From IMG/VR virus record IMGVR_UViG_3300032323_000630, positions 1 through 64,000 of that record: a DNA stretch of 64,000 nt. The stretch is one strand, 5' to 3'. The notes under the pieces were generated by a model. The model saw only the letters and a program-made list of their open reading frames with translations, was not told where the DNA came from and did no database searches. The stretch comes from a virus. Both the position numbers and the translations under genes were made by a program. This document shows, one piece after another, positions 36,201-47,100 of the stretch (its first letter is position 1; every line of letters begins with the position of its first letter).

Positions 36201-39200
36201 CTTTGTCCAAAATATTCATTTGGATACATTTCAAAACTTTCAAGTTTTTGTTTTAATCGATATTCAATGCTAGCAAAACTATCTGTACGCAGAATATAGG
36301 CGCTGCCCTGATTCTGAAAATTAATATCAGCTTTAGGACTAGTAACCAACAGTGTTGTTCCGGAATAATCTATGTCAATGCTCCACCCGAATTGATCACC
36401 GGCTGCAATTGGTGTGATACCGGAATCAATATCATTGAGATCGATCATAGATCCTGATGTAATTGTTTGTTTTAATTCATATATGCCAGTTTGGGATCTT
36501 TGATATATGAAAACTTTTCCTGATGATTCGCCTGTGCTATCACCGACACTGTCCCAAGGTTGGCCAACATCCGGAGCTTCATTATAACTCCTAGTTGTTG
36601 AGTCTAGAGATTCTCCGAATCTCTGCACCAGTCTATGATATCCGTTTTGATATCTGACCACTTCTCCCTCAATATATTCTCTATCAGGCCTCCAATTTCC
36701 TCGGAAGTTAGGAAAATATTGTCCGTCACTGAATGGTGCACCGACTGCTAATACGCTAGCATCTCTATTCATTGCAATACTGGTTCCAAACTTGTCACCA
36801 ATTTTAATTAGTTCTGCAAGTTGAGAATTTGAAAGTATTCCGACCTGTGTTTCTAATAAGTTACCTAATGTCGAGCCGTCGTCATCTATAGCAATATTCG
36901 TTGGCAATGAGTTATGTGTAGAAATAGGATCCATTCTTTGCCATCCCGAAGATTCCACAGAAATAGTGCTGCCGTCGCCGTATGTTGAATCTTCTAGACA
37001 CATCCATAATGCTGAATCATACCATACTATTTCGCCTGCATAGTAGGCAGTGGATACTGGATCATAGATACCTTTGTAATTTTGATTTTCTAAATGTGTC
37101 CATTCAGTACCATTATAGGTATAAAGATACACACGACCGCGGCCATCTAAGGATTCTACCGCAGATACTGCCATGTAATATGTGTTACCGGATTGCCCAA
37201 TAGTTATATCAGACGCAAATAATTCGTCGTTGTTGGGGCGGGGGCTAACAAACGAGGATTTAAGAGTCCATTGTTGCTTTTCCCATTCGTATATGGAAAT
37301 CATACCTTGGTTGGTATATCCTGCCGCGGTTCCTGCTGTGAACGCCGGTATTGATGTTGCTGGGGCCCACCCGTTAGAGCTAATACTGATCGAGCTACCG
37401 TCGCCGGCATTGGTTATTAGTGATTTCCATAGTTTGCCTGCGTATACTACAATGTCATCTGTGAGGTAGGTTGCGGAAGGATTAAATGTTCCTTTGTAAT
37501 TACTACGGATACCGCTGGCGTTTGGAGATCCTATAATTAACCATCTATTGTCTGGGCTCACTGCCATAGATCTACCAAAAGATCCTAGTACTCCTGATTC
37601 GAATCCCATTGGTGGTGCTATGATTTGTTTTAATGCTAGGCCAGTCGACGTTTCGATGTAAGCCATCACATATCCAGATCCAGGAATGCTAGAAATAGTC
37701 TGTTTTATATTGTCAATATATAATACTTTTGATCCAGCGGACAAAGGCGACGTTGTACCGTATTCTGTAATTTGTTTTGAGACAAATTGTTTTTTCTTTT
37801 GAATAACTTCCCAACTATTACTACCATTGTTATCAATCCATAATTTAGAACCATCTTTTAATATTGCAGCATTTTGGAAATCTAATGCAGTATATGATTC
37901 AAATCTAGCCGGTGTTAATGTATAGATGTATGCTATGGTGCTGTTATCAAATAACGGATCCTGTGCCGACGCACTAACCGCAATTGTTATTGTAAGCGAC
38001 CCAACTGCTGTAATTCTGAAGAATCCCTCAAGATTTGTAATTTCTTTAAAACCAACAATGTCATCAATAACGAAATTGTGTCGTCTATCTAACGTTATGG
38101 TAACAGCAGTTCCAGACTTCACAACATCTCTTATTGTTATAATCGGTGATTGATTGTATCTTAATACTGACCAAGTATAGTTGTCAAATGTGACCCAGAT
38201 ATGATCGTTTTCGATCATAGCAGCTATATCGATATTTAAAATGTCATCTCTAGATGTAACAACAAAATCTATCTGATCTGTTTTTACATAGCCTGCAGTT
38301 CTAACTGGTTCGGCTTCTAACGATACCGGATTAATATTAGTCGTGAATGGTATCGGTTGAATTGAAAAATCTGTGCCTAGTATTCTATAATACTGGTCTA
38401 ATGTATTGTTCGGCAGATTGTTGACCACAAGCATCGGCTGAGGATTAATTTGAAATTTGTCTTTCTCCAACGAGATTTCTATTTCTTTAAGTTGATCTAG
38501 ACCGCCCAATCTTCCTACTCTGAAAGCCCATTCTTCATTTAATTCAATCGCATTTCCGGTGCGGCTGAGTTTGTTGAATATCTTAGTAACAGCATTAGCT
38601 GTGCCTTTTTCACGAATGAATCCTTGATATAATCTAAATTGTGTTACTGGATCTTCAGACAGATTCTGTAGATATTCTCTAGTTTGATATCCTACAGAAT
38701 GACGAGCTAATGCTCGTTGGTTTTCTCCGATGCCCGCTGATGCAACATCATAATAGTCTTCAAACTGATTGATTTTGTAATCAAAGTTTGCTACCAATTG
38801 TTTTTCTGGGGTTGAGTCTAGTTTGGTCCAATTAGTCGGATTGAATTCTTCAACGCCTAATTGATTGACAATACTAGTCCAATTATTGCTTCTATAGGAA
38901 ACAATATCGCCTAATCTGTAGTCTGTAAATGGTTGCCAGGCTTGTATGTTTACATTATCAAATAGGAATCCCGGGCTGGTATAATCACCATCCCAATCTA
39001 CAGTACGGAATCCTTGGGACTTGATACGTTCCTGACGATAGCCTGTGGTCTTGTCATAGAGGATATCGTTGAACACCGTTCTATCATCAAAGATAGTCAC
39101 GTGTTCTTTTAAAACATAGTAGAGTTTTAGATAATATATACCTTCTTCTGTATCTGCAGTTTCAACTGTGATGTTTTGAAAAGTTCTATTAACATTAATA

Positions 39201-42200
39201 AGATTAGGGGACAACGGTTTTCCGTCGCCTTTGAGTATCTGGTAGTCGTAGAACCCGTCAAGGATATTATCAGCTACTCCCACTGGTACGGTGATATCTA
39301 ATTTCTGTGCAGCAGGACTAAGCGTGATCAACGAACCTACGGCCCAATTTTGTCTAGTCCAGAACATGAATTCTTTACAGCTGGTCAGCCAATCCTGCGC
39401 CACTTGATTTTCAGGATCGTATCTGTCAAATTTAAATCCTTGAGATTTGAGATACTGTTCGTAGCCCAATAAGAAATCAACAACTTCCTGTACGGAAATT
39501 AATTTAGTTCCATAACTTAATTTTTTAACAGCTCTATTGAAATTTCTTCTTCTAAGTGCTTCGACTGCGCCTATCAACGGCAGTTTAGGTAATTTTTTCC
39601 ATAGGGTGTTATCAAACTCAGTAGTTGATGTATGTGTCTTCAATGCTCTATAGAACGTGTTGTTTAGTCTGCAGATCTGTCCATTATTGAATTGTTTACC
39701 TGCTTCCCAATTAATAAATGTCTCTGATACCCCGCCTACAGATATCAACGGATCCTTTTGATTAGGCGCTACGTCAGTATAATTGAAATACGGTATTACA
39801 TCGTCATAGCCTGTGATTATCCAGCCGCCTGATGTTTTTTCTACAATAACTCCGCTGTATGTTACGTTGGAAATCGGTGTGCTAACATTGAAAATTATAT
39901 CATAATTTTCGGGAGGAACAAATACACTGCTGCTGACTGACTTAGGACTCTTAGAATCTAGTAGGTACCTTTGTTGTCCTTTATCAACGAATCCGCTTAA
40001 TCGTGTAGTTAATCTAACATCGATGTTTTTTATTTTTCTTGTAACTTCGTCTAGAGATATGCCAATAGACTTTGCATAATCTATAAGATAGTTTAATAAG
40101 CCAGCAGTTTGGTCGCTGCCCGCCGAAGGCATTACGATATCGTCTAGTGTGATAAAGAGGTCGGTATTTTTATGTACAGTTTGACCTAACTTGTTTAATT
40201 TAACTCTAGACCTGTCAAGACTGTCACTGATGAAATCAAACGGTTTCATCAAGCACATTGCTATAGTAATAGCGAACGGCCATTCTGAGCTGGCTCGCCA
40301 GGCGTATTCAACCGGAGCGATATCTCCGAGAACGAACGATCCTTGATTATTGATTAGTGCGAAGTCTCCAGCGAGATTTGAATCCAACGGACTTATAAGT
40401 TTCCCATCACCGTCAACTGGTATGTGTGTCATCAACGATGGGCGTTTATATCTATCGTAGATACCCTTACGATCGCCTTGGCGAATAACGCCGTCACGTA
40501 GATCTTCCCATAAAATTAAATTGTATTTTGTATAAGGTGCTGGGCCATATTCATCTTCCCACCATGCTGGCATTTCTGAGAAACCTAACATTTCCCATGG
40601 ACAGCGATGTGGGCGATCTGTGTCGTAGAACCATTTATAAACTCCTCTCCAATAGCCAGGTAAGCTCTGCAGACCTGTAGGATCGGTCATGTTGGTATAG
40701 GTGTATGTAAAACTGTTTTCTGAATCAAATGTTGTATTAGCAGTATAGCTAATATTTGTGTTCTGTATCCACTTTAAAAATTCTTGATTTACCACAGCAT
40801 CAAGTTGTGGCTTGGTATACAACGCATTTCCGTAATATCCGCCAATAACTTTATCAATGTTAAACAAAGACTCGTTATATTCTTGTTTGATATTATTGTA
40901 AATTCGATATTCTAATTCTAATAATAACTCGTCTCGGAAATCACCGTAAGCTAGTGTAATACTACCATCATGCCCTTGAATTACTGTTTTAGGTTCTAGA
41001 TAAGTATCATCAACAAATTGCATAGGAGTATACTTTTTGTATAATCCGATAGCTGTTGGTGTTGTAGGAATGTAATTTGTTGCCGTTGATACATATTCTC
41101 TAATTTCAATGACGTCACCTACAGCTAAAGATTTTTTAATAATCACAAAACCAAATGTAGAATTAAACTCATAATCTTTGGTATTCAATAACTGTTGATC
41201 GTTTACGTAAACATATACAGCTCGACGACTTAATTCTGTTAATGAAAATTTTGCAGACAATGCAAACGTGTTGATCCCATCATCCTCTACAACGTATCTG
41301 ATATCAGTATGAGCTCCGCTGCCAATCATGTCGCTGTCAGCAAACACACTTTCTATAGTTTTTGTTCTGGTTAGATCTGCGATGATATCATCTACAAAAT
41401 CTGCAATATTATCATTGTACTGCAATGCCGTGGCTCTATCTAAGAAATTATTTTTAAAATTAGTATATGATTTCTTAGCATATTGCAAGGCTTTAATAAT
41501 ATTATTCGTTTTATCACATAGAATGCTTACTGCAATTGGTGCGATGCCCGAATGGTGCATGTATCTGGTGCTGTAGGTGTTCCAAGACTTTCCAAATTCG
41601 TCTAAAGGAATATCTCGCAGGTCGTTGAGACCAGGAACAACTCCTGACCAATTAGGATTAAAATCTAAACCAGAATTTAGGTGGTCAGCTGCTTGACCTA
41701 ATGTCCATTCTGCTACCGGTGCGTTGAGAGGATTTTTTTCCAGTCCCATAGGCATTTCATAATATCCAGTATCGGGTGGAGCATCAGTTACTAGTTTTAT
41801 AGATACCACATCATTCACAGCAAATGTTTTTTCACTGAAAATAAATTTGTTAAAATCTCGTGTATATGGACTTTTAAATATCCCACCGTTGAGATAAAAT
41901 CTAATTTCGAAATCGCTGTCACTTGCTATTTCGTTCCAATCAATAATAGTAAGCGTGAGAGTATTAGTAGCTTCCGCTATTCTTACACTATCAATCAATG
42001 GCATTAAATATTTTCGAGAAGTATCAATCCAGCCGTTGCCCCAACCTCCGTAGCCTCCAGAATCATCTAGAAAATAGAACCCAGTAGCCACTCGTCGAGT
42101 TACTGTGTTAGTACCTTCTTTAAATCTAAAGGTATCAGTGTCCCAGTTAAAATGGAACAGCAAATCTCCGATGTTATTAATATTAAGATAGGTTAATGGG

Positions 42201-44119
42201 AATCCTAATTTAGAATCTACTGGACCTGTTCCAACTTTATATCCTGCAATCTCAGTGCCAGCAAATGTACTTTCTGGATATCTGTCTGGGTCGGCAAAAC
42301 TTATGCCGTCGGCATCGTATACATCAAATAAAGGTGGTTGATTTACTTTAGTCTTAGCTTGGCTCTTGACCCAGGCAGTTCCGTTAAAATGGAACATTAG
42401 CCCTGCATTTTTTGAGCCTCGACGAATTAGTACACATTCGCCTTCTGCAGAATCACTATCTGCAGTTTCTACTAAATGAATTTGTTTTTTATTATTATGT
42501 GTAATAAATTCTATTTGATAAATTTTATTATTTGTTAAGTTGTCTTGGTCGGCGACAACCAGGATTCTCGCACCTTCAAACAATGTCTCACCATCGATAC
42601 TGTATCCCGCACTGCCTTCAATGCTAGACAACACATCTATAGTATAATCGTCAATATAGTCAACCGTTTGTTTTGCAATACGCCCATGATTGAATAATTG
42701 TAGACCAGGAAGGAATTCAAAAATTGGTCTCTTGGCTCTAGCACTTTCGGAAGCTGAAAAATCTTCTCCTCGCAACTGATGTGCATATTCTAGAACCTGC
42801 CTATGAAACCATCGATTATAACGCGACCACGGATTTAGATCAATACTATCTCTACTAACAACAATGTAATCTTGTTCTGTGGGGTATGTGCTAGCATCAT
42901 CGAACGGCTCTGTATCGAATCCCGCATTATCAAAAACTATTTCTGGTACAGTTTTCGATAGTCTAGGAATAACTAAATCGTCCCAGTTGACTACGTTAAT
43001 TTTAACGCCTACGTTTTCAATTACCCAACGTCCTGTTGCATATTTTGCCGGTGTTACATTACCTTTAAATTCTACAATTAATCCTGTGGTAAATTTAACA
43101 CCGTTGCCGCTAGTGTATGTTTCTTTGCCTATGATTTCTTTTTCAACATCGATAAAAGTATTTGATTCGATGTTAGCAATCATAATACGACCAAACCGGT
43201 CTGGCGTTATTTTACCTTGATAAAATAACACATCTGGAGCATCGTACGGAACATTGAATTCCATAAAACCATTTTCAACACCGTTATTAGTTACACCGAT
43301 GTTATAATCAAGAGCTGTTCCTGTAGATATATTTTCTATATATTCCCAATTACCATTTTCTGTAGATATAGTGCTGTCGTCACCTTGTAAAATATCAACT
43401 GTGGCTTTCCATAATTTACCATCGTAAACTGCAAATTGTCCTGCGGCATAGGCTTTGTTAGGATTGAATAGCAAGGAACCAGTGTCATAGTTGGATCTAA
43501 TCGTAAATCCCTCTTGTGGGCAATTAACTCTAAACTTATAAGTCTGACCTCTGTATAAAGTCAGTGTAGGATTATTAGTGTAGCCGTCTGGGCTTAGAAT
43601 AAATGAATTTACTCCTAACTTAACACCGTATTGGCTTCCAGCGACACGAGGTTGGCCGAAGACATCAACCGGTGGTGGCCCCTCTGGTACCCAATAGCAC
43701 TCGAGGAAGTTTACATATTTGTCGCAGTGCTTAGGAGGATTCCAACTGTAGTGGTCCTGCGATGTTATTAGATTATCACGTTCGTCATTGTTGCCAAAGA
43801 ATTTTAATTGATTTTTAAAATCAATAAAATCATAAAATTTTTCTACAGATCCATCGTCTTTTTTAACAACGACTCCTGGTTCTAATTGGTATCGACTTCT
43901 TAGTGTGTTGTCAGAATCTAGATAAACATCTGGGCTAAGATATGTTTTTCCGTATCTACGACCAATGTATCCTACTAATTTTTCTAATGATCCCGGCTGA
44001 ACCAACGGATCAACTACCGCAGACATAAACTTGTCATTGGTGTCTGATCTAAATATCGATGGTAACAGTTCTACTGTTTTTCTAATCGGTAAACCGCTTT
44101 TTGGAAATTTATCTGCCAT
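30257..44119 (-). CDS. Giant modular virion structural protein (4620 residues)
   Basis: A single open frame of 4620 codons. It lies between gp6 and the fibre genes, where marine T4-like phages place a very long baseplate or tail protein. Visible modules: six sequences like chitin/cellulose-binding CBM5/12 type (Y-x-x-G-x-V-x-Y-x-x-x-W), for example AAGQFAVYDGKLWKATV (about residue 223), LGDIVSYRSNNWTS, LTDDIVVYAGKLWKSLI, YAGEIVWYDSALWM and IEGEVVRYQNGY; an FG-GAP-like stretch of about five repeats (residues about 2170-2760; WLIIGSPNA, SVLAVGAPFSDG, TLLVTSPKAD, IAIGANNSP, IAVGSPDY); two GxGYxxxPxVxI repeats (about 3150 and 3510); and a C-terminal series of beta-domains with VYVN-type starts. 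The end RRIGKVWYDRGETT is typical of such giants. It probably bridges baseplate and fibres and binds host polysaccharide. Spacing to gp6 is one base and no ribosome site is visible. Confidence 0.85.
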   Translation of the reverse strand: MADKFPKSGLPIRKTVELLPSIFRSDTNDKFMSAVVDPLVQPGSLEKLVGYIGRRYGKTYLSPDVYLDSDNTLRSRYQLEPGVVVKKDDGSVEKFYDFIDFKNQLKFFGNNDERDNLITSQDHYSWNPPKHCDKYVNFLECYWVPEGPPPVDVFGQPRVAGSQYGVKLGVNSFILSPDGYTNNPTLTLYRGQTYKFRVNCPQEGFTIRSNYDTGSLLFNPNKAYAAGQFAVYDGKLWKATVDILQGDDSTISTENGNWEYIENISTGTALDYNIGVTNNGVENGFMEFNVPYDAPDVLFYQGKITPDRFGRIMIANIESNTFIDVEKEIIGKETYTSGNGVKFTTGLIVEFKGNVTPAKYATGRWVIENVGVKINVVNWDDLVIPRLSKTVPEIVFDNAGFDTEPFDDASTYPTEQDYIVVSRDSIDLNPWSRYNRWFHRQVLEYAHQLRGEDFSASESARAKRPIFEFLPGLQLFNHGRIAKQTVDYIDDYTIDVLSSIEGSAGYSIDGETLFEGARILVVADQDNLTNNKIYQIEFITHNNKKQIHLVETADSDSAEGECVLIRRGSKNAGLMFHFNGTAWVKSQAKTKVNQPPLFDVYDADGISFADPDRYPESTFAGTEIAGYKVGTGPVDSKLGFPLTYLNINNIGDLLFHFNWDTDTFRFKEGTNTVTRRVATGFYFLDDSGGYGGWGNGWIDTSRKYLMPLIDSVRIAEATNTLTLTIIDWNEIASDSDFEIRFYLNGGIFKSPYTRDFNKFIFSEKTFAVNDVVSIKLVTDAPPDTGYYEMPMGLEKNPLNAPVAEWTLGQAADHLNSGLDFNPNWSGVVPGLNDLRDIPLDEFGKSWNTYSTRYMHHSGIAPIAVSILCDKTNNIIKALQYAKKSYTNFKNNFLDRATALQYNDNIADFVDDIIADLTRTKTIESVFADSDMIGSGAHTDIRYVVEDDGINTFALSAKFSLTELSRRAVYVYVNDQQLLNTKDYEFNSTFGFVIIKKSLAVGDVIEIREYVSTATNYIPTTPTAIGLYKKYTPMQFVDDTYLEPKTVIQGHDGSITLAYGDFRDELLLELEYRIYNNIKQEYNESLFNIDKVIGGYYGNALYTKPQLDAVVNQEFLKWIQNTNISYTANTTFDSENSFTYTYTNMTDPTGLQSLPGYWRGVYKWFYDTDRPHRCPWEMLGFSEMPAWWEDEYGPAPYTKYNLILWEDLRDGVIRQGDRKGIYDRYKRPSLMTHIPVDGDGKLISPLDSNLAGDFALINNQGSFVLGDIAPVEYAWRASSEWPFAITIAMCLMKPFDFISDSLDRSRVKLNKLGQTVHKNTDLFITLDDIVMPSAGSDQTAGLLNYLIDYAKSIGISLDEVTRKIKNIDVRLTTRLSGFVDKGQQRYLLDSKSPKSVSSSVFVPPENYDIIFNVSTPISNVTYSGVIVEKTSGGWIITGYDDVIPYFNYTDVAPNQKDPLISVGGVSETFINWEAGKQFNNGQICRLNNTFYRALKTHTSTTEFDNTLWKKLPKLPLIGAVEALRRRNFNRAVKKLSYGTKLISVQEVVDFLLGYEQYLKSQGFKFDRYDPENQVAQDWLTSCKEFMFWTRQNWAVGSLITLSPAAQKLDITVPVGVADNILDGFYDYQILKGDGKPLSPNLINVNRTFQNITVETADTEEGIYYLKLYYVLKEHVTIFDDRTVFNDILYDKTTGYRQERIKSQGFRTVDWDGDYTSPGFLFDNVNIQAWQPFTDYRLGDIVSYRSNNWTSIVNQLGVEEFNPTNWTKLDSTPEKQLVANFDYKINQFEDYYDVASAGIGENQRALARHSVGYQTREYLQNLSEDPVTQFRLYQGFIREKGTANAVTKIFNKLSRTGNAIELNEEWAFRVGRLGGLDQLKEIEISLEKDKFQINPQPMLVVNNLPNNTLDQYYRILGTDFSIQPIPFTTNINPVSLEAEPVRTAGYVKTDQIDFVVTSRDDILNIDIAAMIENDHIWVTFDNYTWSVLRYNQSPIITIRDVVKSGTAVTITLDRRHNFVIDDIVGFKEITNLEGFFRITAVGSLTITIAVSASAQDPLFDNSTIAYIYTLTPARFESYTALDFQNAAILKDGSKLWIDNNGSNSWEVIQKKKQFVSKQITEYGTTSPLSAGSKVLYIDNIKQTISSIPGSGYVMAYIETSTGLALKQIIAPPMGFESGVLGSFGRSMAVSPDNRWLIIGSPNASGIRSNYKGTFNPSATYLTDDIVVYAGKLWKSLITNAGDGSSISISSNGWAPATSIPAFTAGTAAGYTNQGMISIYEWEKQQWTLKSSFVSPRPNNDELFASDITIGQSGNTYYMAVSAVESLDGRGRVYLYTYNGTEWTHLENQNYKGIYDPVSTAYYAGEIVWYDSALWMCLEDSTYGDGSTISVESSGWQRMDPISTHNSLPTNIAIDDDGSTLGNLLETQVGILSNSQLAELIKIGDKFGTSIAMNRDASVLAVGAPFSDGQYFPNFRGNWRPDREYIEGEVVRYQNGYHRLVQRFGESLDSTTRSYNEAPDVGQPWDSVGDSTGESSGKVFIYQRSQTGIYELKQTITSGSMIDLNDIDSGITPIAAGDQFGWSIDIDYSGTTLLVTSPKADINFQNQGSAYILRTDSFASIEYRLKQKLESFEMYPNEYFGQSGSISYTGERIAIGANNSPYSLPTRFDITEGTTFDQSRTRFVDRKGYSGAVYVFEKKDDNYFLVEKLESTLSPFESFGFSVDCSQSAIAVGSPDYIAPATHGAVLAYDGPKTGIVRLFRKDSSVNSWNTLQTQNPVVDITAIRSIELYDTVNNVKIQDIDYVDNAKLKILNVAEQEIKFKTIYDPAVYTIGTDEQVVDTTTAWSERYVGELWWNLSTAKWKYYEQGDAAYRTGNWNSLAEGASIDVYEWVETLLLPNEWAAIADTNDGIAQGISGQPLYPNNTVYSVKELINPNTGLATSTLYYYWVKNKTIIPANKPSRRIAASEVSSSIENPAGSGIAFIALIDSDKFLTYNFNSILASDTAVLNIQYLKNKKQLNAIHNEYQLLTEGLADSLPTTSLEAKWIDSLIGTDIVGNVIPDPKLPAKQKYGINFRPRQGMFIDRRSILKITIDKINTFLKKEPFLDIVPYDALNDFETAPADALNLYDQAVDNQVDLITIGTARVRQAVLSVNIVDNQVDNITIVNSGFGYKKAPPVVIEGDGTGATASVTVDNQGRITSVTVINKGRKYTSATAVVRQFSVLVNADETTTGFWSIYAWDDTRKTFYRSRTQAYDTRKYQFSADWWASGYGSTSRIVKEVAYFTLIPSVEVSIGDLIRITEYGSGSWAVFEKIADTNAYFFANYKLVGRGAGTFQLSESLWNNELSGIGFDNTASFDTKLYDIDSSKELRIILDNIKNKLFIGEYAVEWNTLFFTAVRYAFAEQQYIDWAFKTSFLNATHNVGPLEQKLNYKNDNLSSFQEYIQEVKPYRTTVREYLSRYSASEPLGQATTDFDLPPTFSTAEGKIIPISKSNEEIQSYPWRWWLDNQGYGITAIEVSNAGAGYTTVPNVLISGNGTGATARAFVSNGAISGFEIVDQGTGYTKTPTITLVGGNSTTQASAIAILGDSKARTFDITVKFDRLSKQGTYIDLSQEQVFTATGFTAVFDLNYAPTRDKSKITITKDNQVVLNDEYIINLYTSTTDTYSLLKGKIIFVTVPEPGSVIKVTYEKNDSLLDAINRIEKFYEPSSGMRGKELSQLMTGIDFGGVQIQGTTFDVTGGWDALPWFTDNWDSVDAAADYYVVCDGSTTEVTLPFVPAEGQEINIYLKRAGIRIARDIDTLGPPTAPTVVLTESTQAPTAVRIDSPYFVLGDDSSTSVNPNSEMPTFIGDGVTNTISIGPYIQTNVGDILIFRPVESDGSVTITDNNLLDTYLSGGTFSATGSTATKIAPNTIDGMYAIARGTLSEEISIDGDKFISPDQVPAPEENIPGQVLDSVSIKVFNNTLSGAAPLQSRTLVSNGITKIYDIDLEILESRSLLVYVNKIKQENSADSTLNYTIDFITKQIEFATAPAAGAVIEIIAVGLGGITLLDYQEFIADGATSLFLTSANYSDTSAVLVTVNGESQDVGFTDSTGVVTTAGKTLIRFGTAPSYRDIVKIICVGSAADIDSTGLPIVRVNRQSLQFEGSTRSFDLDTFVNLSRASALSSMIVELNGTALRGVDTVYTVYDGITEDFVLGVDPEEPAGAILSQNIKVFVNDELKTVIQDYTYNGTTKTVAISSAILTEGDIVKIENDFRAQYSIVDNNLVIDPEVVMTYDDIIDVTWFSEYPSMGIVSDEYTGGRVNYYLPQAPLAASYIWVYKNGVRLTKDQDYYVSLPRSVLYLTADSTANDLIKVVVFGSDIYRLPSAFEIHKDMLNIYHFKRYSIGAVELTKDLNYYDQEITVNDGSLLGEPIVSRNVPGVITVNNERIEYNSKVGNVLSKLRRGSFGTAIAAVHSAGSAISDAGPQENVPYNETQDRQDFVSDGSSLLIGPLDFVPAQGTRATWYRSTIPTTHSACDQVEVFAAGRRLRKDPLSVYDEALGASSPTADIQLEAEFAVDGVASYIRLTAAIPAGTRISVIRRIGKVWYDRGETTASSGESLLENATPMAEFIAKRTTKLPE

Positions 44120-44120
44120 A

Positions 44121-47100
44121 TTATGTTGTCGTTACAATGCTCGCAATGGGTGCTCTAACCTCGGATGCGGTTATCGCAGAAACTATTACTATGTCGTCTA
44201 CTGTGGCGCCGTTGACAAAAATTTCATCTGGGGCACTCTGTATTTCAAACAGGCTGCCAAATGATTGGCTGGTCTGTCTTGGAACTATTATTATGTTGCT
44301 GATATCAGGAGACACTTGATTTAACACGTAGGTAACTAATTCGCTGAGATAGAATCTGTCACCGAAATCCCAGTTTGCGATATCAAAAAATTCATTGATA
44401 GCAGTGACTATTCTAACTTTTAATTCGTTGTCATTGATTGCTTGGCTGGGGTTTTTAACTACTTTAAATTGAGCTTGTAATTTTGTCGCTGCTTTGGTCC
44501 CAAATAATACCTTGTATTTCACAGGATGATAAATGATATCGTCGCTGATAGCTTTAATGGTATCTAGTTTAGAACCGAAACTGATTTTCAAGCTGTCAGT
44601 GTTAGGTGATTCTGGTTCTGTATCTGAGCCACCGGTTAAGTAGGTTCTAAATGCAGAGTCATAGCTTCTGGTCAATAAGAAAATATCAACAATGTTACTT
44701 ACACTAGGATCGATTCTTCTATCAACGCTGGCATTATGAACATATTGAAATTTAATTTTGTCTCGGCCAATCACTCCTTTATATGCACTTTCTAATATCA
44801 ATGTATTAGTTGTTCTATCAACACGCTTAACTTGATCTTCTGCGGTATCATAAAAATATATCAATTGTCCATCATTGTAGTTGGCGATCGCAATCAGTGA
44901 TTCTCTTTCAACTATTAATATTAGGTTGTCTGAATTATCTATTAATTGATACGCTTGCGAGCCAGCCTCGTCAATTATTTCTTTAAAAAATAGATAATTT
45001 AATTGTGTATCAACTCCTACTATTTGTTCAAATGATTCAGGGTTATCTACAACACCATCGTCGTCTCGATCAGAAAATCCTATTTTAATTTCTATAGAAC
45101 TTTCATATCCGTCGTCAAATTTAATTGTATCATCGATTTCAAATGTAAAATCGTTGCCAATAGGTACTGCCGAGCCTGTGCTAGATTTATTAATTCCTAG
45201 AACTTTCACTTGATCTTTAACTACTCGTCCTAGGTTATCATTGTATTGTTTTTCATTAGAATCAAAATAAAATCTGTTTTGCTCTACGCTGCCGAATACA
45301 TAATTCATTCCACGAATTCTTATCACATATTGGTCTACATCTTTTACGAATGCTAATATCCAGGATGCATCTAAATTACTATTTGTAGTATCGCCTGACT
45401 TACCTAGACTAAAATTAGATACTAGATCTAAATTGCTGGCTGAGATTATTTTCCATGTGGATGTAGGTACATCAAATCTTAAACCAAAGTTTAATCCCTG
45501 GAATGTTTGGTTAACAATTTCTGTTTCTAGTGCTGTGGGCAAATCGTTGACAAATTTAGGAATAATTCTAGTTGCTATCGCGCCGGTCGGCACAGGGTCG
45601 TTAAATACCACCGGTCCTAGACCTGTAGTTAGTACTCCTCTACCAGCATTAGTTCCATCGCCGACTATTCTAATAGTCTTGACCCATAATCTATCTGTCT
45701 GTTCTGAATCGTTAGCGTCAATCAATACTAGTTCACCTTTCTTAAATGCATATCCAGCAGGCGGAACAAATTTAATTAATGCGCCAGGAGCAAGATATTT
45801 CAAGCTACTAGTGGAGTACACTCCAACTTTTAACAGAGAATTATCAACCACGTTCTTAAAATATCCTGTGGCCATATTAACGTCTGACGTAACACGTTGC
45901 CAAAGACTATTTGCATCAGTAAAAAGGATCTTATCAAATTTTGTAATGTAAAAATTGTACACATCTGTGTTAGTAAAAATAGTTTCAACATTACGTCTAA
46001 TAAAATTTAATATATCGATTCTACTGGAGAATTTAAAATTTAATTGGTTTTCTATTTGTTCTTTGTAAATAAATCCATCGTCAGCAAATACATTTATGCT
46101 GCTGTATTTTCCGCTAGCGTCAAGTATGTCAAAATTTCTGCTAATACCGCTGGATGTTCTGTTTATAGATTTGATTTTTAAAATATCTTGAGAACTAGAT
46201 AGAGGTGCAAGATTATAATCTTCACCTGTGATCATTCTATTCTGTGTGTAATACACAGCAGGAGCATTAGATCTAATCGAATCAATGTCTTCTGATGCGG
46301 CACTAGATGATACTGAATATTGCAGCGCCAACCCCACAGTTAATGTTTGTGCCTGGCCGTTTTTACTAACGTACGGGATCGAAATATTAATTCCTCGCAG
46401 TTCTGCAGGAGAAATCGTGTAACTTAATCCGTTACTGACTCTATAATAAACACGAAATGCACCTTGGGGCAAATTGCCGTATACCCCATCAGCAAATACT
46501 AAATCAACTCTATCTTCTTCTTTGGTTTCAACAGCATAGATATTTCTAATATCTTGTGTGAGGCTGTTGTAAGCAATGTTGTTACCAATCAAACTGGAAA
46601 CTCGAGTCCATTGGTCTAATTGGTTACTATTGCTGCCTAGGCTAAACAACCATAGGTCGTCATTGTTGATGTTTACGCTGTCAACCGCAACTGTTTCATT
46701 AGTTGTTGGAACATCTATAGAAAAATCTGCAAGCTCTAGGCTACCCTGTTTAAACAATAGATAGAATCCGGTGTTCTGGCTTCCTGGTCCTTTGCCGTCA
46801 TTACGATATATAAATCCTAATTGATTTCCTGGTACTGGTGGCTCTTCATACACTGTGTCGCTGTCTTTGAATGCTGTACTAACTATTTCAAAGGTCATAG
46901 CTCTCGCTGCCACTGTTTTATTAAATGTGTAAATCGGAACGTCCGCGCCGGTTGTCTTGAATCTGTACTGCTCTGTGGGAATTCCTTGTACTGTTCCAGC
47001 ACCTTGGCTACGACCAAATTCTGTGTTGTCTGCCATGGCTGCATTGAGAATGGTAATAAATTGTTCTGACCAGTTGGTGTTGGTCGGGTCGTTCCATGAC

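Noticed and set aside
45433-45951. A 172-codon plus-strand frame opposite gp6
   Set aside because: Antisense shadow of a well-supported gene.
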